The notes beneath the pieces were generated by a model. The model was not told the origin of the DNA and made no database searches. It worked only from the letters and a program-made list of their open reading frames with translations. From contig NZ_JONL01000001.1 of NCBI RefSeq assembly GCF_000711735.1, positions 434,001 to 498,000 of the forward strand: a DNA stretch of 64,000 bases. The letters run 5' to 3'. The stretch comes from Maridesulfovibrio frigidus DSM 17176. Its GTDB lineage: Bacteria > Desulfobacterota > Desulfovibrionia > Desulfovibrionales > Desulfovibrionaceae. The translations under genes were made by a program, and so were the position numbers. Shown here piece after piece: positions 26,972-40,463 of this stretch (position 1 is the first letter of the stretch; each line of letters begins with the position of its first letter).

Positions 26972-27592
26972 CTATTTCAACCTCTCCTGCAGATCCTGTG
27001 CTGCATTCTCAAGCATAACAACCTGACGATGACGCAAAATGTCATAAACATTTATCTGGTCAGCGGAGATCATCTTGATGCCTGGGATATTCCTCGCAGA
27101 AAGGAGGAGTTTATTATCAGCATCCTTGACAATTATCAAGGCCTTATAGAGTCCGAGAGTTTCTGCAACCTGAGCGAAAAGCTTAGTTTTAATCTCGGGA
27201 AGTTCGATGTCTTTAACAATCATCAGCTTCTCTTCGCTGAATCTTGCTGTAAGAGCCATCTTGAGAGCAAGACGACGAACTTTTTTATTAACCTTGAAGG
27301 AGTAGTCTCTGGGCTGTGGTCCGAAAGTTACACCACCTCCGCGCCAAAGCGGGGAGCGTGTTGAACCTGCGCGTGCGCGTCCTGTACCTTTCTGACGCCA
27401 AGGCTTGGCGCCACCGCCGCGCTTCATGGCACGAGTCTTCGTGGCATGAGTACCGCTACGCTTTGCAGCGAGCTGAGCACGGACAACAAGGTGTAGGATT
27501 TCGGGCTTGACCGGAACTTCGAAAACTTCCGGAGCAAGATCCATGCTCCCGACGTCCTTATTCGTTTGATCGTATATAGTAATGGTAGCCAT
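26972..27592 (-). CDS. rplD: 50S ribosomal protein L4
   Basis: The 206-residue protein has the basic extended loop (KPWRQKGTGRARAGSTRSPL) that reaches into the exit tunnel. In Escherichia coli L4 also regulates the S10 operon through its leader. Standard position after rplC. Confidence 0.97.
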   Translation of the reverse strand: MATITIYDQTNKDVGSMDLAPEVFEVPVKPEILHLVVRAQLAAKRSGTHATKTRAMKRGGGAKPWRQKGTGRARAGSTRSPLWRGGGVTFGPQPRDYSFKVNKKVRRLALKMALTARFSEEKLMIVKDIELPEIKTKLFAQVAETLGLYKALIIVKDADNKLLLSARNIPGIKMISADQINVYDILRHRQVVMLENAAQDLQERLK

Positions 27593-27604
27593 GTATTATT
27601 TCCT

Positions 27605-28237
27605 CTAGCTGGTCTTGCGGATCATCACCAATCCGTTCTTAGGTCCAGGAACTTGTCCCTTTACCACAAGAACATTTTCCTCGGTGCGCACGTCTACGAT
27701 TTCAATGTTGGAAACAGTAACGCGCTCATTACCCATCTGACCGGGCATTTTTTTACCCTTAAAGACTTTACCAGGGAAAGTAGCGTGGCCGATTGAACCA
27801 GGAGAACGATGTACTTTTTCAGCACCGTGAGAAGCTTTAGAACCCTTAAAGTTCCAACGCTTCATTACACCCTGGAAACCTTTACCTTTTGATGTTCCGG
27901 TAACTTTTACCTTCTCACCTGGAGTAAAGATATCAACAGAGATTTCCTGGCCAAGTTCATAATCAGTTACTGACTCAAGCGGGAATTCACGTAGGTGACG
28001 GAAATAGCCTTTACCAGCTTTTTCCTGATGTCCCTTAGAGGGCTTATTCACTTTACGCTCAGGCAGCGAATCGTAACCGATCTGGATGGCGTTATAGCCT
28101 TCCTTCTCTTCAGTCTTAACCTGAATAACAGGACATGGTCCGATTTCGAGAACTGTGACTGGTACAATGCTACCATCGTCAGAGAACACGCGGGTCATGC
28201 CCAATTTTTTACCGAGTAATCCGATAGTTTTTGCCAT
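27605..28237 (-). CDS. rplC: 50S ribosomal protein L3
   Basis: The 210-residue protein begins with [17 protein letters not shown] and includes [16 protein letters not shown] and [15 protein letters not shown], the L3 finger that approaches the peptidyl transferase centre. L3 is one of two proteins that start 50S assembly. Confidence 0.97.
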   Translation of the reverse strand: MAKTIGLLGKKLGMTRVFSDDGSIVPVTVLEIGPCPVIQVKTEEKEGYNAIQIGYDSLPERKVNKPSKGHQEKAGKGYFRHLREFPLESVTDYELGQEISVDIFTPGEKVKVTGTSKGKGFQGVMKRWNFKGSKASHGAEKVHRSPGSIGHATFPGKVFKGKKMPGQMGNERVTVSNIEIVDVRTEENVLVVKGQVPGPKNGLVMIRKTS

Positions 28238-28248
28238 GTTGAGCCTCC

Positions 28249-28566
28249 CTATAGCTTGATTTCGACGTCAACGCCTGCTGGCAAGCTAAGCTTACCTAGT
28301 GCATCAACAGTCTGTTGGGTGGGCTCAAGGATATCAAGCAGGCGCTTATGGATACGCATCTCAAACTGATCACGAGACTTTTTGTCTACGTGCACAGACT
28401 TCTGCACTGTTGTGCGGTGAATCTGTGTAGGCAATGGGATGGGTCCAGCGATTGCGGCACCGGTATTGCGGGCAGTGTCCACAATCTCAGTTACAGCTTT
28501 ATCAAGGATACGGTAATCGTAAGCCTTGAGCTTGATCCGAATTCGATCATTAGTCATAGAAACCAT
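28249..28566 (-). CDS. rpsJ: 30S ribosomal protein S10
   Basis: The 105-residue protein has [16 protein letters not shown] and the [18 protein letters not shown] block of S10, which is also transcription factor NusE. The ATG at 28566 follows AGGAG by 7 bases, so it is preferred over a second ATG at 28557. It is the first gene of the S10 operon after a terminator. Confidence 0.96.
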   Translation of the reverse strand: MVSMTNDRIRIKLKAYDYRILDKAVTEIVDTARNTGAAIAGPIPLPTQIHRTTVQKSVHVDKKSRDQFEMRIHKRLLDILEPTQQTVDALGKLSLPAGVDVEIKL

Positions 28567-28641
28567 AATAATACTCCTGAATTGATTCAGAGACGGCTAG
28601 CTTGCAACGGCTAAAAGGTTGTGAGGTTCCTTTCAATGCCT

Positions 28642-28678
28642 GGTATGGTCGTCCAGCCAGCATGCCGGACCTTATACC
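28642..28678 (-). promoter_or_regulatory. Structured leader upstream of rpsJ
   Basis: On the minus strand GGTAT-AA-GGTC and GACC-ATACC form the arms of a hairpin around the near-palindrome CCGGCATGCTGG. It lies between the fusA terminator and rpsJ, where the S10 leader controlled by L4 sits in Escherichia coli. The sequence is not that RNA, so a regulatory role is only possible. Confidence 0.35.
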
Positions 28679-28710
28679 TTATCTCCGTGGTTTCGTGGGT
28701 GGATTTCTTT

Positions 28711-28754
28711 AAAAAAAGAAAAGCCTCCCAAACACTCTGTAGTTCGGGAGGCTT
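28711..28754 (-). terminator. Terminator after fusA
   Basis: AAGCCTCCC (28721-28729) pairs with GGGAGGCTT (28746-28754) around a 16-base loop; on the minus strand a T-rich run follows. It separates the str operon from the S10 operon. Confidence 0.85.
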
Positions 28755-28810
28755 ACTTGTCTTTAGCGGTTGCTGTCAAGTAAAATCTGAAAAAAAGCTA
28801 TTTTTTAGTC

Positions 28811-30880
28811 TTAACTTTTGTTGATCAACTCTTCAGCGATGCTTGCAGGAACTGCTTCGTAGTGGTCAAACTGCATGGAGAATGTGGCACGTCCCTGAGT
28901 CTTGGAGCGAAGGTCGGTTGCATAACCGAACATCTCACTAAGAGGAACATCACATTTAATGACCTGAGCGTTAGCGCGGCCTTCCATGTTGCTTACTTTA
29001 CCACGACGACCGTTAAGGTCACCCATAACATCACCGAGGTAATCATCAGGGGTAACAACTTCAACAGCCATGATAGGCTCTAGAAGCTGTGGACCAGCAC
29101 GTTTTACCGCGTCTTTGAGAGCCATAGAACCGGCGATGTAGAAAGCCTGCTCAGAGGAGTCAACGTCATGGTAAGAACCGTAGGTCAATGTTGCTTTAAT
29201 ATCTACAAGAGGGAATCCGGCAATTACACCGTTCTTCATGGCGTCATGAATACCGCGTCCAACTGCTGGAATGTATTCCTTAGGAATAATTCCGCCCTTA
29301 ATCTGATCAATGAAATCAAATTCGTTTTCAGTATTTGGTTCGATGGTGACGACAACATGTCCATACTGACCACGTCCACCAGACTGCTTAGCGTATTTGA
29401 GATTGGATTCAACACTCTTAGTAATACTTTCACGATAGGAAACTCTAGGAGCACCTACGTTAGCATTAACGTTGAACTCACGAAGGAGCCTATCAACGAT
29501 GATTTCGAGGTGAAGTTCGCCCATACCAGCAATAAGAGTCTGCCCTGTTTCTTCGTCACCATGGACGCGGAAAGAAGGATCTTCTTTTGCAAGCTTAGCA
29601 AGACCAGCACTAAGAAGGTCTCTATCAGCTTTGGTTTTAGGCTCAATTGCGACTTCAATAACTGGTTCTGGGATATCAAGGGATTCCAGAACAACAGCTT
29701 TTTTGAGTTCTGCAAGAGTGTCACCAGTTGCCATGGACTTAAGTCCAACAGCAGCTACGATATCCCCTGCATACGCAACCTTAATTTCTTCACGCTTGTT
29801 AGCGTGCATCTTTAGGAGACGACCAATGCGTTCCTTCTTTCCGTTACCAGCGTTGATGAAAGTATCACCACTGACGATTTTACCGGAGTAAACTCGAAGG
29901 AAAGTAAGATGACCGACAAAAGGATCTGTCATGAGCTTGAATGAAAGAGCTGCGAGTGGCAGATCGTCATCACAAGGACATGCTATTTCTTTGTCAGTAT
30001 CTGGGTCAATACCGATCATTGGAGCGATATCAAGAGGAGAAGGAAGATATTCAATAACAGCATCAAGCAGTGGCTGTACACCCTTGTTCTTAAATGCGGT
30101 ACCGCAAAGAACAGGACATATTTTCAAACTGATTGTAGCTGCACGGATACCTGTGTTAATTTCTTCAGCAGTAAGTTCATCACCACCGAGGTACTTATCA
30201 AGCAGTTCTTCATTCTCTTCTGCGATAGCTTCAATCATTTCGAGTCTTGCAGACTCGTACTGATCCATCATATCTGCAGGAATTTCTTCAACGCTGTAAT
30301 CTTTACCCATAGTATCATCATGATACGTATAAGCTTTACCTGTTACTAGGCAGACAACTCCGAGGAAATTCTCTTCATTACCAATTGGAAGCTGAAGCGG
30401 TATAGCTTTCGCACCAAGACGATCTCTAAGCATGTCTACACAGCGATAGAAATCAGCACCAGTACGGTCCATTTTATTAATGAAAGCAATACGAGGAACA
30501 CTATATCTATCAGCCTGACGCCATACGGTCTCAGACTGAGGCTCAACACCGGCAACAGCATCAAATACTGCTACAGCGCCGTCAAGTACACGTAGTGCAC
30601 GTTCAACTTCCATTGTGAAGTCAACATGACCAGGAGTATCAATAATGTTAATACGATTCTCTTTCCAGTAACAGGTGGTTGCAGCACTAGTGATAGTGAT
30701 ACCACGTTCCTGCTCCTGAACCATCCAATCCATGGTAGCTTCGCCATCATGAACTTCGCCTATCTTATGCGATACGCCTGTGTAGTATAGAATACGTTCA
30801 GTAGTAGTTGTTTTACCAGCATCAATGTGGGCCATGATACCGATATTACGCATTTTATCTCTTGCAATCTTTGATGACAC
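28811..30880 (-). CDS. fusA: Translation elongation factor G
   Basis: The 689-residue GTPase drives tRNA-mRNA translocation. The G domain has [36 protein letters not shown] and [10 protein letters not shown]; domains III to V follow with RGQYGHV and [16 protein letters not shown]. Length is normal for EF-G. It is the last gene of the rpsL-rpsG-fusA operon; tuf lies elsewhere in the window, with the tRNA cluster. Confidence 0.97.
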   Translation of the reverse strand: MSSKIARDKMRNIGIMAHIDAGKTTTTERILYYTGVSHKIGEVHDGEATMDWMVQEQERGITITSAATTCYWKENRINIIDTPGHVDFTMEVERALRVLDGAVAVFDAVAGVEPQSETVWRQADRYSVPRIAFINKMDRTGADFYRCVDMLRDRLGAKAIPLQLPIGNEENFLGVVCLVTGKAYTYHDDTMGKDYSVEEIPADMMDQYESARLEMIEAIAEENEELLDKYLGGDELTAEEINTGIRAATISLKICPVLCGTAFKNKGVQPLLDAVIEYLPSPLDIAPMIGIDPDTDKEIACPCDDDLPLAALSFKLMTDPFVGHLTFLRVYSGKIVSGDTFINAGNGKKERIGRLLKMHANKREEIKVAYAGDIVAAVGLKSMATGDTLAELKKAVVLESLDIPEPVIEVAIEPKTKADRDLLSAGLAKLAKEDPSFRVHGDEETGQTLIAGMGELHLEIIVDRLLREFNVNANVGAPRVSYRESITKSVESNLKYAKQSGGRGQYGHVVVTIEPNTENEFDFIDQIKGGIIPKEYIPAVGRGIHDAMKNGVIAGFPLVDIKATLTYGSYHDVDSSEQAFYIAGSMALKDAVKRAGPQLLEPIMAVEVVTPDDYLGDVMGDLNGRRGKVSNMEGRANAQVIKCDVPLSEMFGYATDLRSKTQGRATFSMQFDHYEAVPASIAEELINKS

Positions 30881-30892
30881 GATAGACTCCGA

Positions 30893-31375
<483 letters not shown>

Positions 31376-31387
31376 TTAGAATAAAAT

Positions 31388-31759
31388 CTATTTAGGACGC
31401 TTTGCGCCGTACTTGGAACGACCTTTACGACGATCAGCGACACCAGCGGTATCAAGTGAGCCGCGAACGATATGGTAACGAACACCAGGTAAATCTTTTA
31501 CTCGACCACCACGGATAAGTACCACGGAATGTTCCTGAAGGTTATGACCTTCACCACCGATGTAAGCAGTTGCTTCCATGCCATTTGTTAAACGTACACG
31601 AGCTACTTTGCGTAGTGCGGAGTTAGGCTTTTTAGGGGTTGTGGTGTACACTCTTGTGCAAACGCCACGACGCTGTGGGCAAGCTTGAAGAGCAGGAGTC
31701 TTTTTACGCTTGATCTGCTTTTCGCGCCCTTTTCTTATGAGCTGATTGATGGTTGGCAT
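31388..31759 (-). CDS. rpsL: 30S ribosomal protein S12
   Basis: The 123-residue protein has [16 protein letters not shown], the decoding loop [17 protein letters not shown] (with the lysine whose change gives streptomycin resistance unaltered) and the second loop [12 protein letters not shown]. It is the first gene of the str operon, 40 bases after the predicted promoter. Confidence 0.97.
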   Translation of the reverse strand: MPTINQLIRKGREKQIKRKKTPALQACPQRRGVCTRVYTTTPKKPNSALRKVARVRLTNGMEATAYIGGEGHNLQEHSVVLIRGGRVKDLPGVRYHIVRGSLDTAGVADRRKGRSKYGAKRPK

Positions 31760-31799
31760 GAACCCTCCAATTTTATTTCGTTATGCGAAGTCCGACGCA

Positions 31800-31827
31800 G
31801 TTAGACTAACTTTTCAATATTTGTCAA
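31800..31827 (-). promoter_or_regulatory. Promoter of the str operon (rpsL-rpsG-fusA)
   Basis: On the minus strand a perfect TTGACA (31827-31822) is followed after 16 bases by TCTAAC (31805-31800). It lies in the 159-base gap between rpoC and rpsL. Confidence 0.5.
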
Positions 31828-31858
31828 GGACAAATCAAAAAAAGCTATCGATTTAGAT

Positions 31859-31886
31859 CAGAATCAGGTTGCAACGACCTGTTCTG
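31859..31886 (-). other. Hairpin after rpoC
   Basis: CAGAA-CAGGT and ACCTG-A-TTCTG pair around a 7-base loop just after the rpoC stop. The T run follows only about 15 bases later, so it is a poor standard terminator and may be a processing or stability hairpin. Confidence 0.45.
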
Positions 31887-31918
31887 TAAATCCTGTCTAA
31901 CTGAGTACTAAAACTGCA

Positions 31919-34900
31919 TTATCTTTCGTTAATGAGCAAAGGCTCTTCTTCTAATTCCTCGAGAAACTTATCGGCACGTTCTGGCTGATCAGGTACGATC
32001 ACCGCAGTCTGTGCATACTTACGGAAACCTGTTCCGGCAGGAATCAAGCGACCGACAATTACGTTCTCTTTCAAGCCGCGCAGATAATCTTTTTTGCCGC
32101 GCAGGGAGGACTCGGTAAGAACCTTAGTCGTTTCCTGGAATGAGGCAGCAGAAATAAATGACGCTGTTGAAAGTGAAGCTTGAGTAATTCCGAGCACATG
32201 AGTCTGAGCTGTAGCAGGCTTTTGCCCGTTTGCAACTGCCTCGGCATTAGATTCCATAAATCGTTGTTTATCGACCTGTTCTGCAACAAGGAAGTGTGTT
32301 TCACCGGGATCAACGATGGAAACCTTCTTGAGCATCTGGCGGACGATAACTTCGATATGCTTATCGTTAATTCCTACACCCTGGAAACGGTAAACATCCT
32401 GAATTTCTTCGACAAGGAAGCGGGCAAGGAATTTTTCACCTTTAACTCTCAATATATCGTGAAGTTCAGGAAGCCCTTCAGTCATCAGATCACCAGCTTC
32501 AACGAAGTCTCCTTCCTGGGCTGTGATATGACGTCCTTTAGGAACCAAGTATTCCTTGGTTGTTCCTATTTCAGGTGTAACAACTATTTTACGCTTACCT
32601 TTGGACTCAGCACCGTAGGAGACCACACCATCTATCTCCGTAATAATACCAAGTTCCTTCGGCTTACGTACTTCAAACAATTCCGCAACTCTCGGAAGAC
32701 CACCAACAATATCTTTAGTCTTCGATGTTTCGCGCAGTTTACGAGCAATAACTTCACCGGCAGTGACAGTGTCACCATCCTTAACCATCAGAATCGCTCC
32801 GACAGGAAGAGTATAGGTAGCTTTAAGAGCGGAACCTGTCCGGCTCAAAGGCTCACCATCTTCACCACAGATAGAAATTGAAGGTTTAAAGTTAGTGGTA
32901 CGATATTCAGTGATTGTGTATGTAGACCTTCCAGTGGCCTCATCAATCCTTTCCTGAAATGTTTTACCTTCGACCATGTCAGTAAATTTAACATCCCCAG
33001 CAACATCAGTGATGAAAGGTTCAGCAAGCGGATCCCATTCGGCCAAAACAGTTCCATGGGTAATTGTCTGTCCTTCTTCAACGTAGAGCTTAGCTCCGAG
33101 AGGAAGAACATACTTTTCACGCTCTCTACCCTGCTCATCTACAACAGCGACCTGGCAACTCTTACCAAGGACCATCTGCTGACCATCAGCATTACGAACT
33201 GAACGCATGCGATTCAGTACAACTGAACCATTATGCTGTGCTTCAAAAGAGGACTGTTCAATTTCACGACTAGCAGTACCACCGATATGGAAAGTACGCA
33301 TAGTAAGCTGTGTTCCTGGTTCACCAATTGACTGTGCAGCGATGATACCTACGGTTTCACCAACGTTTACGATATGTCCTCTGGAAAGGTCACGACCGTA
33401 ACACATTGCACAAACACCGTGTTTACTTCTACATGTCAGAGGCGAGCGAACAACCATAGAGTTGATGCCGTTGTCGTCAACTATTTTAGCATAGTGCTCA
33501 TTAATCAGTGCATTTGCAGGAACTAAAATTTCGTCAGTTCCTTCCTTAAGGACAGGATAAATTGTACAACGTCCAAGAATTTTTTCTGACAGACGCTCTT
33601 TAATCTCTCCACCTTTTATGTAATGAGTCAGCTCAAGACCATCAACTGTTCTACAATCATTTTCAGCAACAGTGACATCCTGAACAACATCAACAAGACG
33701 ACGAGTTAGGTAACCGGAGTTCGCCGTTTTAAGAGCGGTATCAGCAAGACCTTTACGAGCACCATGTGTGGAAATAAAGTACTGAAGAACCGATAGACCT
33801 TCACGGAAAGAAGAAGTAATCGGAGTTTCAATAATTTCACCTGACGGCTTAGCCATCAGACCACGCATACCAGCGAGCTGTCTCATCTGGTCCTGGTTAC
33901 CACGAGATCCAGAGTGAGCCATCATAAAGACAGGGTTAAAACTGGAGTTGGACTCCTGTTTACCAGTCACTGGATCAGTCAGAATATCAGCAGACATTTC
34001 GAGAGTCATCTCAGTTGATACGTCATTTGTGACCTTAGTCCAAACATCGACAACTTTGTTGTACTTCTCAGTACGAGTGATAATACCCTCGCCGTACTGT
34101 GCTTCAATATTTTCAACTTCGATATAAGCAGCTTCAAGCAGACCGGCCTTCTTCTGAGGAATGGTCAAATCTTTAAGACCGATAGTAATACCGGCTCTTG
34201 TTGCATACTCATAACCGAGGTCTTTAAGTCTATCACAAAGAATTACTGTCGCCTTACTACCTGCTGTGCGGTAGGCTGTTGAAACGAGGCGTGCAATGTT
34301 CTTTTTAGTCATAACCATATTGACCTGATCGTAGCCCATACCTTCAGGTACGAGTTCACCGACCAGAATACGTCCACAAGTGGTTTCAACTACTTTGCCC
34401 TCAACTCGAACCTTTATGCGAGCATGAAGAGATAAAACCCCTGCATCAAGGGCAGTAATAACTTCCCATGGTCCAGCAAAGATCATTCCTTCCCCTTTGG
34501 CGAATGAACGATCAACAGTCAAATAATATAAACCAAGAACGATATCCTGACTTGGGTTAATAATCGGCTGTCCGTTTGCAGGAGAGAGGATGTTATTTGA
34601 AGACATCATTAAAACACGACATTCGATCTGTGCCTCTACGGAAAGAGGAACATGAACTGCCATCTGGTCACCATCAAAGTCAGCGTTGTACGCAGAACAT
34701 ACAAGCGGGTGAAGCTGAATAGCTTTACCTTCGATGAGGATTGGCTCAAATGACTGAATACCAAGTCTATGAAGGGTTGGAGCACGGTTAAGCATGATTG
34801 GATATTCGCGAACAACGTCGTCAAGAATATCCCATACAACCAAGTCTTCGCGCTCGACCATCTTCTTAGCACTTTTGATGGTAGTTGCAATTTCTCTGCG

Positions 34901-36076
34901 CTCAAGTTCTGCGTAGATAAATGGTTTGAAAAGTTCCAAAGCCATTTTCTTAGGCAGTCCGCACTGGTGGAGCTTAAGATAAGGTCCACAAACAATAACG
35001 GAACGACCGGAGTAATCGACTCGTTTACCAAGTAGATTCTGACGGAAACGACCTTGCTTACCTTTAATCATATCTGACAAAGATTTAAGCGGACGACCGT
35101 TAGTACCGGTAATTGCGCGACCACGACGACCATTATCAAACAGAGCATCAACGGATTCCTGAAGCATTCTTTTTTCATTACGAATGATAATATCAGGAGC
35201 GCCAAGTTCAATCAGTCTTTTCAAACGATTGTTTCTGTTAATAACACGGCGGTAAAGATCGTTCAGATCAGAAGTAGCAAAGCGTCCACCGTCAAGAGGG
35301 ACGAGAGGACGAAGCTCAGGTGGTATGACTGGAATTACATCCATGATCATCCACTGACAATTGTTGCCGGACTCAAGGAAAGCCTCAACAATTTTAAGAC
35401 GCTTAGTAAGCTTCTTTTTCTTTGTCTGTGAACGTGTAGTCAAAGACTCGTCACGAAGTTCAGTACGAAGAGTGAGCATATCAATTTCTGCAAGCAGACC
35501 CTTGATTGTCTCAGCGCCCATACCAACTGTGATAGCGTCTTCACCGTAATGATCTACAACCTGAAAGTACTGATCTTCAGAAATAATCTGATGTGCCTTC
35601 AGAGGGGTTTCACCCGGCTCCAAGACAATATATGAATCAAAGTAAAGAACCTTCTCAAGATCAGCCATTGTGATATCAAGAAGTGTTCCGATCTTTGAAG
35701 GAAGTGTTTTTAGGAACCAAATGTGAGCAACAGGAGCAGCAAGTTCAATGTGCCCCATGCGTTCACGTCTAACTTTGGAAGCAATAACTTCAACGCCACA
35801 TTTTTCGCAGACAATGCCGCGATGCTTCATGCGTTTGTACTTTCCACAGTTACATTCGTAGTCCTTAACAGGTCCGAAAATTTTAGCACAAAAGAGTCCA
35901 TCTCTTTCAGGCTTAAAAGTTCTGTAGTTAATTGTCTCGGGCTTCTTAACTTCACCGAATGACCATTCTCTGATCTTCTCAGGTGAAGCAATGGAAATCT
36001 GAATTCCTTTGAGGCCACGCCCTGCGTTACCTGCGCCGGATGTTCTACGCATAGTGAACAATTCGTCCAGACTCAT
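31919..36076 (-). CDS. rpoC: DNA-directed RNA polymerase beta prime subunit
   Basis: The 1385-residue protein holds the catalytic magnesium site in [16 protein letters not shown]. The N-terminal zinc site ([20 protein letters not shown]) and the second, bridge-proximal zinc site ([16 protein letters not shown]) are present. The start is [11 protein letters not shown], unlike the MKDLL start of gamma-proteobacteria. It is 60 bases after rpoB in the rplKAJL-rpoBC block. Confidence 0.97.
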   Translation of the reverse strand: MSLDELFTMRRTSGAGNAGRGLKGIQISIASPEKIREWSFGEVKKPETINYRTFKPERDGLFCAKIFGPVKDYECNCGKYKRMKHRGIVCEKCGVEVIASKVRRERMGHIELAAPVAHIWFLKTLPSKIGTLLDITMADLEKVLYFDSYIVLEPGETPLKAHQIISEDQYFQVVDHYGEDAITVGMGAETIKGLLAEIDMLTLRTELRDESLTTRSQTKKKKLTKRLKIVEAFLESGNNCQWMIMDVIPVIPPELRPLVPLDGGRFATSDLNDLYRRVINRNNRLKRLIELGAPDIIIRNEKRMLQESVDALFDNGRRGRAITGTNGRPLKSLSDMIKGKQGRFRQNLLGKRVDYSGRSVIVCGPYLKLHQCGLPKKMALELFKPFIYAELERREIATTIKSAKKMVEREDLVVWDILDDVVREYPIMLNRAPTLHRLGIQSFEPILIEGKAIQLHPLVCSAYNADFDGDQMAVHVPLSVEAQIECRVLMMSSNNILSPANGQPIINPSQDIVLGLYYLTVDRSFAKGEGMIFAGPWEVITALDAGVLSLHARIKVRVEGKVVETTCGRILVGELVPEGMGYDQVNMVMTKKNIARLVSTAYRTAGSKATVILCDRLKDLGYEYATRAGITIGLKDLTIPQKKAGLLEAAYIEVENIEAQYGEGIITRTEKYNKVVDVWTKVTNDVSTEMTLEMSADILTDPVTGKQESNSSFNPVFMMAHSGSRGNQDQMRQLAGMRGLMAKPSGEIIETPITSSFREGLSVLQYFISTHGARKGLADTALKTANSGYLTRRLVDVVQDVTVAENDCRTVDGLELTHYIKGGEIKERLSEKILGRCTIYPVLKEGTDEILVPANALINEHYAKIVDDNGINSMVVRSPLTCRSKHGVCAMCYGRDLSRGHIVNVGETVGIIAAQSIGEPGTQLTMRTFHIGGTASREIEQSSFEAQHNGSVVLNRMRSVRNADGQQMVLGKSCQVAVVDEQGREREKYVLPLGAKLYVEEGQTITHGTVLAEWDPLAEPFITDVAGDVKFTDMVEGKTFQERIDEATGRSTYTITEYRTTNFKPSISICGEDGEPLSRTGSALKATYTLPVGAILMVKDGDTVTAGEVIARKLRETSKTKDIVGGLPRVAELFEVRKPKELGIITEIDGVVSYGAESKGKRKIVVTPEIGTTKEYLVPKGRHITAQEGDFVEAGDLMTEGLPELHDILRVKGEKFLARFLVEEIQDVYRFQGVGINDKHIEVIVRQMLKKVSIVDPGETHFLVAEQVDKQRFMESNAEAVANGQKPATAQTHVLGITQASLSTASFISAASFQETTKVLTESSLRGKKDYLRGLKENVIVGRLIPAGTGFRKYAQTAVIVPDQPERADKFLEELEEEPLLINER

Positions 36077-36136
36077 TAATATACCCCTTTCTTGAAAAGG
36101 TTTATCTAGTCGCGGGGCCTAACGGCCCCGCGTTCA

Positions 36137-39100
36137 TTATTGCTGTATGGCGGGAGTAGCTTCTTCGTCATCCCTAAGCAAAGTAACATCAAGACCAAGA
36201 GACATCAGCTCTTTGATCAGAACATTAAATGACTCAGGCAAACCAGCTTCGAGGAAGTTATCGCCTTTGACTATCTTTTCGTACATCTTAACTCGACCAG
36301 TAACATCATCAGATTTAACAGTTAGGAATTCCTGTAGCAAGTAGGCAGCGCCATATGCTTCAAGAGCCCAAACTTCCATCTCTCCGAGTCTCTGACCACC
36401 AAACTGAGCTTTACCACCAAGAGGCTGCTGAGTAACCAGCGAGTAAGGACCAGTAGAACGAGCATGAATCTTTTCATCAACAAGGTGATGAAGTTTCAAG
36501 ATGTACATAACCCCGACAGTAACGCGGGTATGGAATTCATCCCCTGTACGACCGTCAAATAGAGTTACTTTACCATCATCAGGAATACCGGTCTTAACGA
36601 TCAGATCCCAGATTTCTTCTTCAGTTGCACCGTCGAAGACAGGTGTTTTGGTGACGATACCTTCGCGAGCCTTATTAAGAGCTACTTTGAAGTCATCATC
36701 ATCAAGGCCGTCGATGAGTTCAAAAACATCTTCTGAATCGAAGGTCTTTTTGATTTCCTCACGGATTTGAGCAAGAGGATTACCAGAATCAAACATTCTT
36801 GCGAACTGATGTCCTAGCTCAAGAGCAGCCCAACCGAGATGTGTTTCCATGATCTGACCAATATTCATTCGAGAAGGTACACCAAGTGGATTCAAAACGA
36901 TATCCATCGGAGTTCCGTCAGGGAAGAACGGCATATCCTGCTCAGGCAGAATTCGGGAAACAACACCTTTGTTACCATGACGACCAGCCATTTTATCACC
37001 TACGGAAAGCTTACGCTTAACGGCGATGTAGACCTTGACCATCTTGATAACCCCTGGAGGCAGATCGTCACCTTCAGTGACTTTTTCGCGTTTAACATCA
37101 TAAATGCCTTTAATGACGCGGATCTGTTTATCATATTCACCAAGAAGGATTTTAACAGCTTCATTGGTGTCTTTATCAGAGAACATGCCGCCCAATTTCT
37201 TAAGTGGGACTTCGCTAAGAATAGCTTCATCAATAGTGTGTCCTGCTTCTGCAAGAACTTCACCCTTTCTGCGTCCCATAAGAGTCTGAGCAATCTGTTT
37301 ATTATTAACTACTTCGCCAATTTTAACGCGAGTCTTAATAGTCAGGGATTCGATATGCTTAGCTTCTTTCATGTCATGCTTAGCAAGCTCGAAATCTTCG
37401 ATGGCCTTAGTACGGTCATCTTTTTCACCTGATCTACGGTTGAAGACCTTAACGTCAATGACAGTTCCCTCGATTCCTGGTGGAACCTTGAGAGAAGTAT
37501 TTTTTACATCGCGGGCTTTATCTCCGAAGATAGCTCTAAGAAGCTTTTCTTCAGGAGTAAGCTGAGTTTCACCCTTTGGAGTGATCTTCCCGACAAGAAT
37601 TGCATCAGGAGTAATACGAGCTCCAAGACATATGATACCACATTCATCAAGATTGCTGAGCATATCTTCACTGACGTTTGGAATATCACGGGTAACTTCT
37701 TCAGGTCCAAGCTTTGTATCACGTGCTACAAGTTCGAATTCCTCAATATGAACTGAGGTAAAAACGTCCTCTTTAACAACACGTTCAGATATAAGAATGG
37801 AATCCTCAAAGTTGTAACCACACCATGGCATAAATGCTACAAGCAGGTTTTTACCGAGGGCTAATTCTCCATCCTTGATACCTGGTCCATCAGCAAGTAC
37901 TTCGCCTTTAGAAACGCGGGTCCCGACATGAAGTCTAGGACGAGCACCGTAACATGAGTTCTGATTTGACTTATGCCATTTCTGAAGCTCATAGTGCTTA
38001 GTTCCCCCAGTTTCAGGAGAAAAACCATCATCATATCTTAATACAAGACGCTCAGCATCGACATAATCGACGTAACCGTCATATTCAGCGAGAAGGCAAC
38101 TACCGGAATCCTGAGCAACGTTTGCTTCCATTCCGGTTCCAACCAACGGCTGTGCTGTTATAAGGAGCGGGACAGCCTGACGTTGCATATTCGATCCCAT
38201 GAGCGCTCTGTTAGCATCATCATGTTCAAGGAAAGGAATAAGTGCAGCAGAAACAGATACTGTCTGGCTTGGGCTGATGTCCATGAGAGTTACGTCTTCG
38301 CGCGGCATCATGGAAACATCACCATTTTTGCGAGATGTTACCAATGGATTGGTGAATTTTCCTTCAGCAGAGATAGGAGCATTCGCCTGCGCCACCGTGT
38401 GACCAACTTCTCTAGTCGCATCATAATATAAGATCTCATCAGTCATAGTGGAATCTTTGATTGTCCGGTAAGGACTTTCAATGAAACCGAATGCGTTTAC
38501 CTTGGCATAAGTAGTCAAGGAAACGATAAGACCAATGTTTGGTCCTTCAGGAGTTTCAATAGGGCAGATTCTGCCGTAATGACTTACGTGAACATCACGA
38601 ACTTCAAAACCAGCGCGCTCACGAGTAAGTCCGCCGGGTCCAAGAGCTGAGAGTCTACGTTTATGTGTAACCTCTGAAAGAGGATTAGTCTGATCCATAA
38701 ACTGTGACAACTGAGAAGTTCCGAAGAACTCTTTAAGAACAGCTGCAACAGGCTTAGGATTAATCAAGTCGTGGGGCATGAGTGTTGCTACTTCCTGGAG
38801 GCTCATGCGCTCCTTGATAGCTCTTTCCATACGAACAAGACCGATTCTGTACTGATTCTCAACAAGCTCGCCAACTGGACGTACACGTCTGTTACCGAGG
38901 TTATCAATATCATCTGCAGGACCATGGCTGTCTTTGAGTCTACAGAGAAGCAGAACAGCTTTAAGAATATCGCCATTAGTTAAAGTCCTCAGTTCAAGAG
39001 GAGTATCAACGTCAAGACGAGCATTTAATTTATAGCGACCAACGGATGAAAGGTCGTAATAGTCGGAACTGCGAAATAAATTCTCAAAGAAGTTTGCAGC

Positions 39101-40240
39101 AATCTCAGCTGTCGGAGGAGAACTAGGACGAAGTCTGCGGTAGATTTCAATCTGCGCACTTTCAACATCAGCACTCTTATCGAGCATGAGAGTGTCACGC
39201 AAAGATGAGGATGTCTCAGCACCAAGAGTAAGGATAACCTTAACATCTTTAATACCGACTTCCTGTATTCTTTCAAACACTTCTTCTGTAATTTCGTCTG
39301 CGCTCTCAGCAATAACTTCACCGGTATCCGGATCAGTAATATCACACGCGGCAAATTGTCCTACAATACACTTAGGATCAACTTCAATGAACTCTACACC
39401 ACCGCGAACAAGTTTGCGCCAACCAAATTTAGTGATAGGTTTATCACGCTCAACGATAATTTTACCGTCTTCGAGTGTGAGATCAACCCAAGCAGTTTCC
39501 TTGCGGTACTGATTTTCTACAACTTTACGTCTGGCGATGTGTCTATCAAGCTTGTACTCTTCAACATCATAAAAGAAGTCGAGGATATCTTGCTTAGATA
39601 GGCCCATAGCTTTCAGCAAAACAGTAGCCGGCATCTTGCGGCGTCTGTCAATGCGAACGTAAAGGATGTCTTTATGGTCAAAATCAAAGTCCAGCCAAGA
39701 ACCGCGCATAGGGATTACCCTACAACTATACAGAACTTTACGGCTGGTATGAGTTTTACCGGAATCATGTTCAAAAATGATACCGGGAGAACGTTGCAAC
39801 TGGTTAACAATTACGCGTTCAGTACCGTTTATGATAAACGTACCCTGCTCACTCATGAGCGGGACGGTTCCGAAATAAATGTCCTGCTCTTTAATGTCGC
39901 GAATAGTCCTGCTTTCGGATTCTTCATCAACATCAAAGACAACGAGACGAACTTTGATACGGATAGGGGCTTCATAAGTAAGTCCCTTAGCAATACACTC
40001 ATCCATATCGTATTTAGGCTCGCCAATTTCGTAGCTTACATATTCGAGACTTGCAGTTTTATTGAAGTCTTGAATAGGAAAAACCGAACGAAATACCCCT
40101 TCTAATCCTATGTCTGCTCTACTGGCAGGCGCAACGCCTTCCTGTAGGAACTTTACAAAAGAATCAACCTGCAATTCAAGCAGGTGGGGGATTGGCAGAG
40201 TGACTTTGATCTTTCCAAATATTTTTCTGAGCTGACCCAT
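36137..40240 (-). CDS. rpoB: DNA-directed RNA polymerase beta subunit
   Basis: The 1367-residue protein has the rifampicin-region residues [32 protein letters not shown] (quoted in two parts: [12 protein letters not shown] and [12 protein letters not shown]), with wild-type residues. The C-terminal clamp segment [19 protein letters not shown] is standard. It follows rplL after a 283-base gap with a hairpin and possible internal promoter. Confidence 0.97.
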   Translation of the reverse strand: MGQLRKIFGKIKVTLPIPHLLELQVDSFVKFLQEGVAPASRADIGLEGVFRSVFPIQDFNKTASLEYVSYEIGEPKYDMDECIAKGLTYEAPIRIKVRLVVFDVDEESESRTIRDIKEQDIYFGTVPLMSEQGTFIINGTERVIVNQLQRSPGIIFEHDSGKTHTSRKVLYSCRVIPMRGSWLDFDFDHKDILYVRIDRRRKMPATVLLKAMGLSKQDILDFFYDVEEYKLDRHIARRKVVENQYRKETAWVDLTLEDGKIIVERDKPITKFGWRKLVRGGVEFIEVDPKCIVGQFAACDITDPDTGEVIAESADEITEEVFERIQEVGIKDVKVILTLGAETSSSLRDTLMLDKSADVESAQIEIYRRLRPSSPPTAEIAANFFENLFRSSDYYDLSSVGRYKLNARLDVDTPLELRTLTNGDILKAVLLLCRLKDSHGPADDIDNLGNRRVRPVGELVENQYRIGLVRMERAIKERMSLQEVATLMPHDLINPKPVAAVLKEFFGTSQLSQFMDQTNPLSEVTHKRRLSALGPGGLTRERAGFEVRDVHVSHYGRICPIETPEGPNIGLIVSLTTYAKVNAFGFIESPYRTIKDSTMTDEILYYDATREVGHTVAQANAPISAEGKFTNPLVTSRKNGDVSMMPREDVTLMDISPSQTVSVSAALIPFLEHDDANRALMGSNMQRQAVPLLITAQPLVGTGMEANVAQDSGSCLLAEYDGYVDYVDAERLVLRYDDGFSPETGGTKHYELQKWHKSNQNSCYGARPRLHVGTRVSKGEVLADGPGIKDGELALGKNLLVAFMPWCGYNFEDSILISERVVKEDVFTSVHIEEFELVARDTKLGPEEVTRDIPNVSEDMLSNLDECGIICLGARITPDAILVGKITPKGETQLTPEEKLLRAIFGDKARDVKNTSLKVPPGIEGTVIDVKVFNRRSGEKDDRTKAIEDFELAKHDMKEAKHIESLTIKTRVKIGEVVNNKQIAQTLMGRRKGEVLAEAGHTIDEAILSEVPLKKLGGMFSDKDTNEAVKILLGEYDKQIRVIKGIYDVKREKVTEGDDLPPGVIKMVKVYIAVKRKLSVGDKMAGRHGNKGVVSRILPEQDMPFFPDGTPMDIVLNPLGVPSRMNIGQIMETHLGWAALELGHQFARMFDSGNPLAQIREEIKKTFDSEDVFELIDGLDDDDFKVALNKAREGIVTKTPVFDGATEEEIWDLIVKTGIPDDGKVTLFDGRTGDEFHTRVTVGVMYILKLHHLVDEKIHARSTGPYSLVTQQPLGGKAQFGGQRLGEMEVWALEAYGAAYLLQEFLTVKSDDVTGRVKMYEKIVKGDNFLEAGLPESFNVLIKELMSLGLDVTLLRDDEEATPAIQQ

Positions 40241-40417
40241 CGTATCCTCATCAAGTGAGAAGGTTAGGGTTGGGAAGAATCGATTTGACGAACATCAACC
40301 AATAATCAAGAAATTGGTTACGTCAAAAAGTGCAAGACGAACAGGGGGCGGCAGTACTATATTGCCTAAAACGAGAAATTTTTTAACTATCTAAACTGCG
40401 ACATTACAAGTCTTCTT

Positions 40418-40445
40418 TAAATAGTTTATCAAGCAATTTTGTCAA
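40418..40445 (-). promoter_or_regulatory. Possible internal promoter before rpoB
   Basis: On the minus strand TTGACA (40445-40440) is followed after 16 bases by TATTTA (40423-40418). The -10 is weak. It lies downstream of the rplL-rpoB hairpin and would give a 170-base leader to rpoB. Confidence 0.35.
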
Positions 40446-40463
40446 TCTTTTTAACAGCGAGAA

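Noticed and set aside
29168-29815. Plus-strand open frame of 215 codons inside fusA
   Set aside because: Shadow of the conserved fusA coding strand; no start signals and no recognisable domain.
32180-32881. Plus-strand open frame of 233 codons inside rpoC
   Set aside because: It is antisense to a conserved part of rpoC, has no ribosome site and its composition follows from the codon bias of rpoC.
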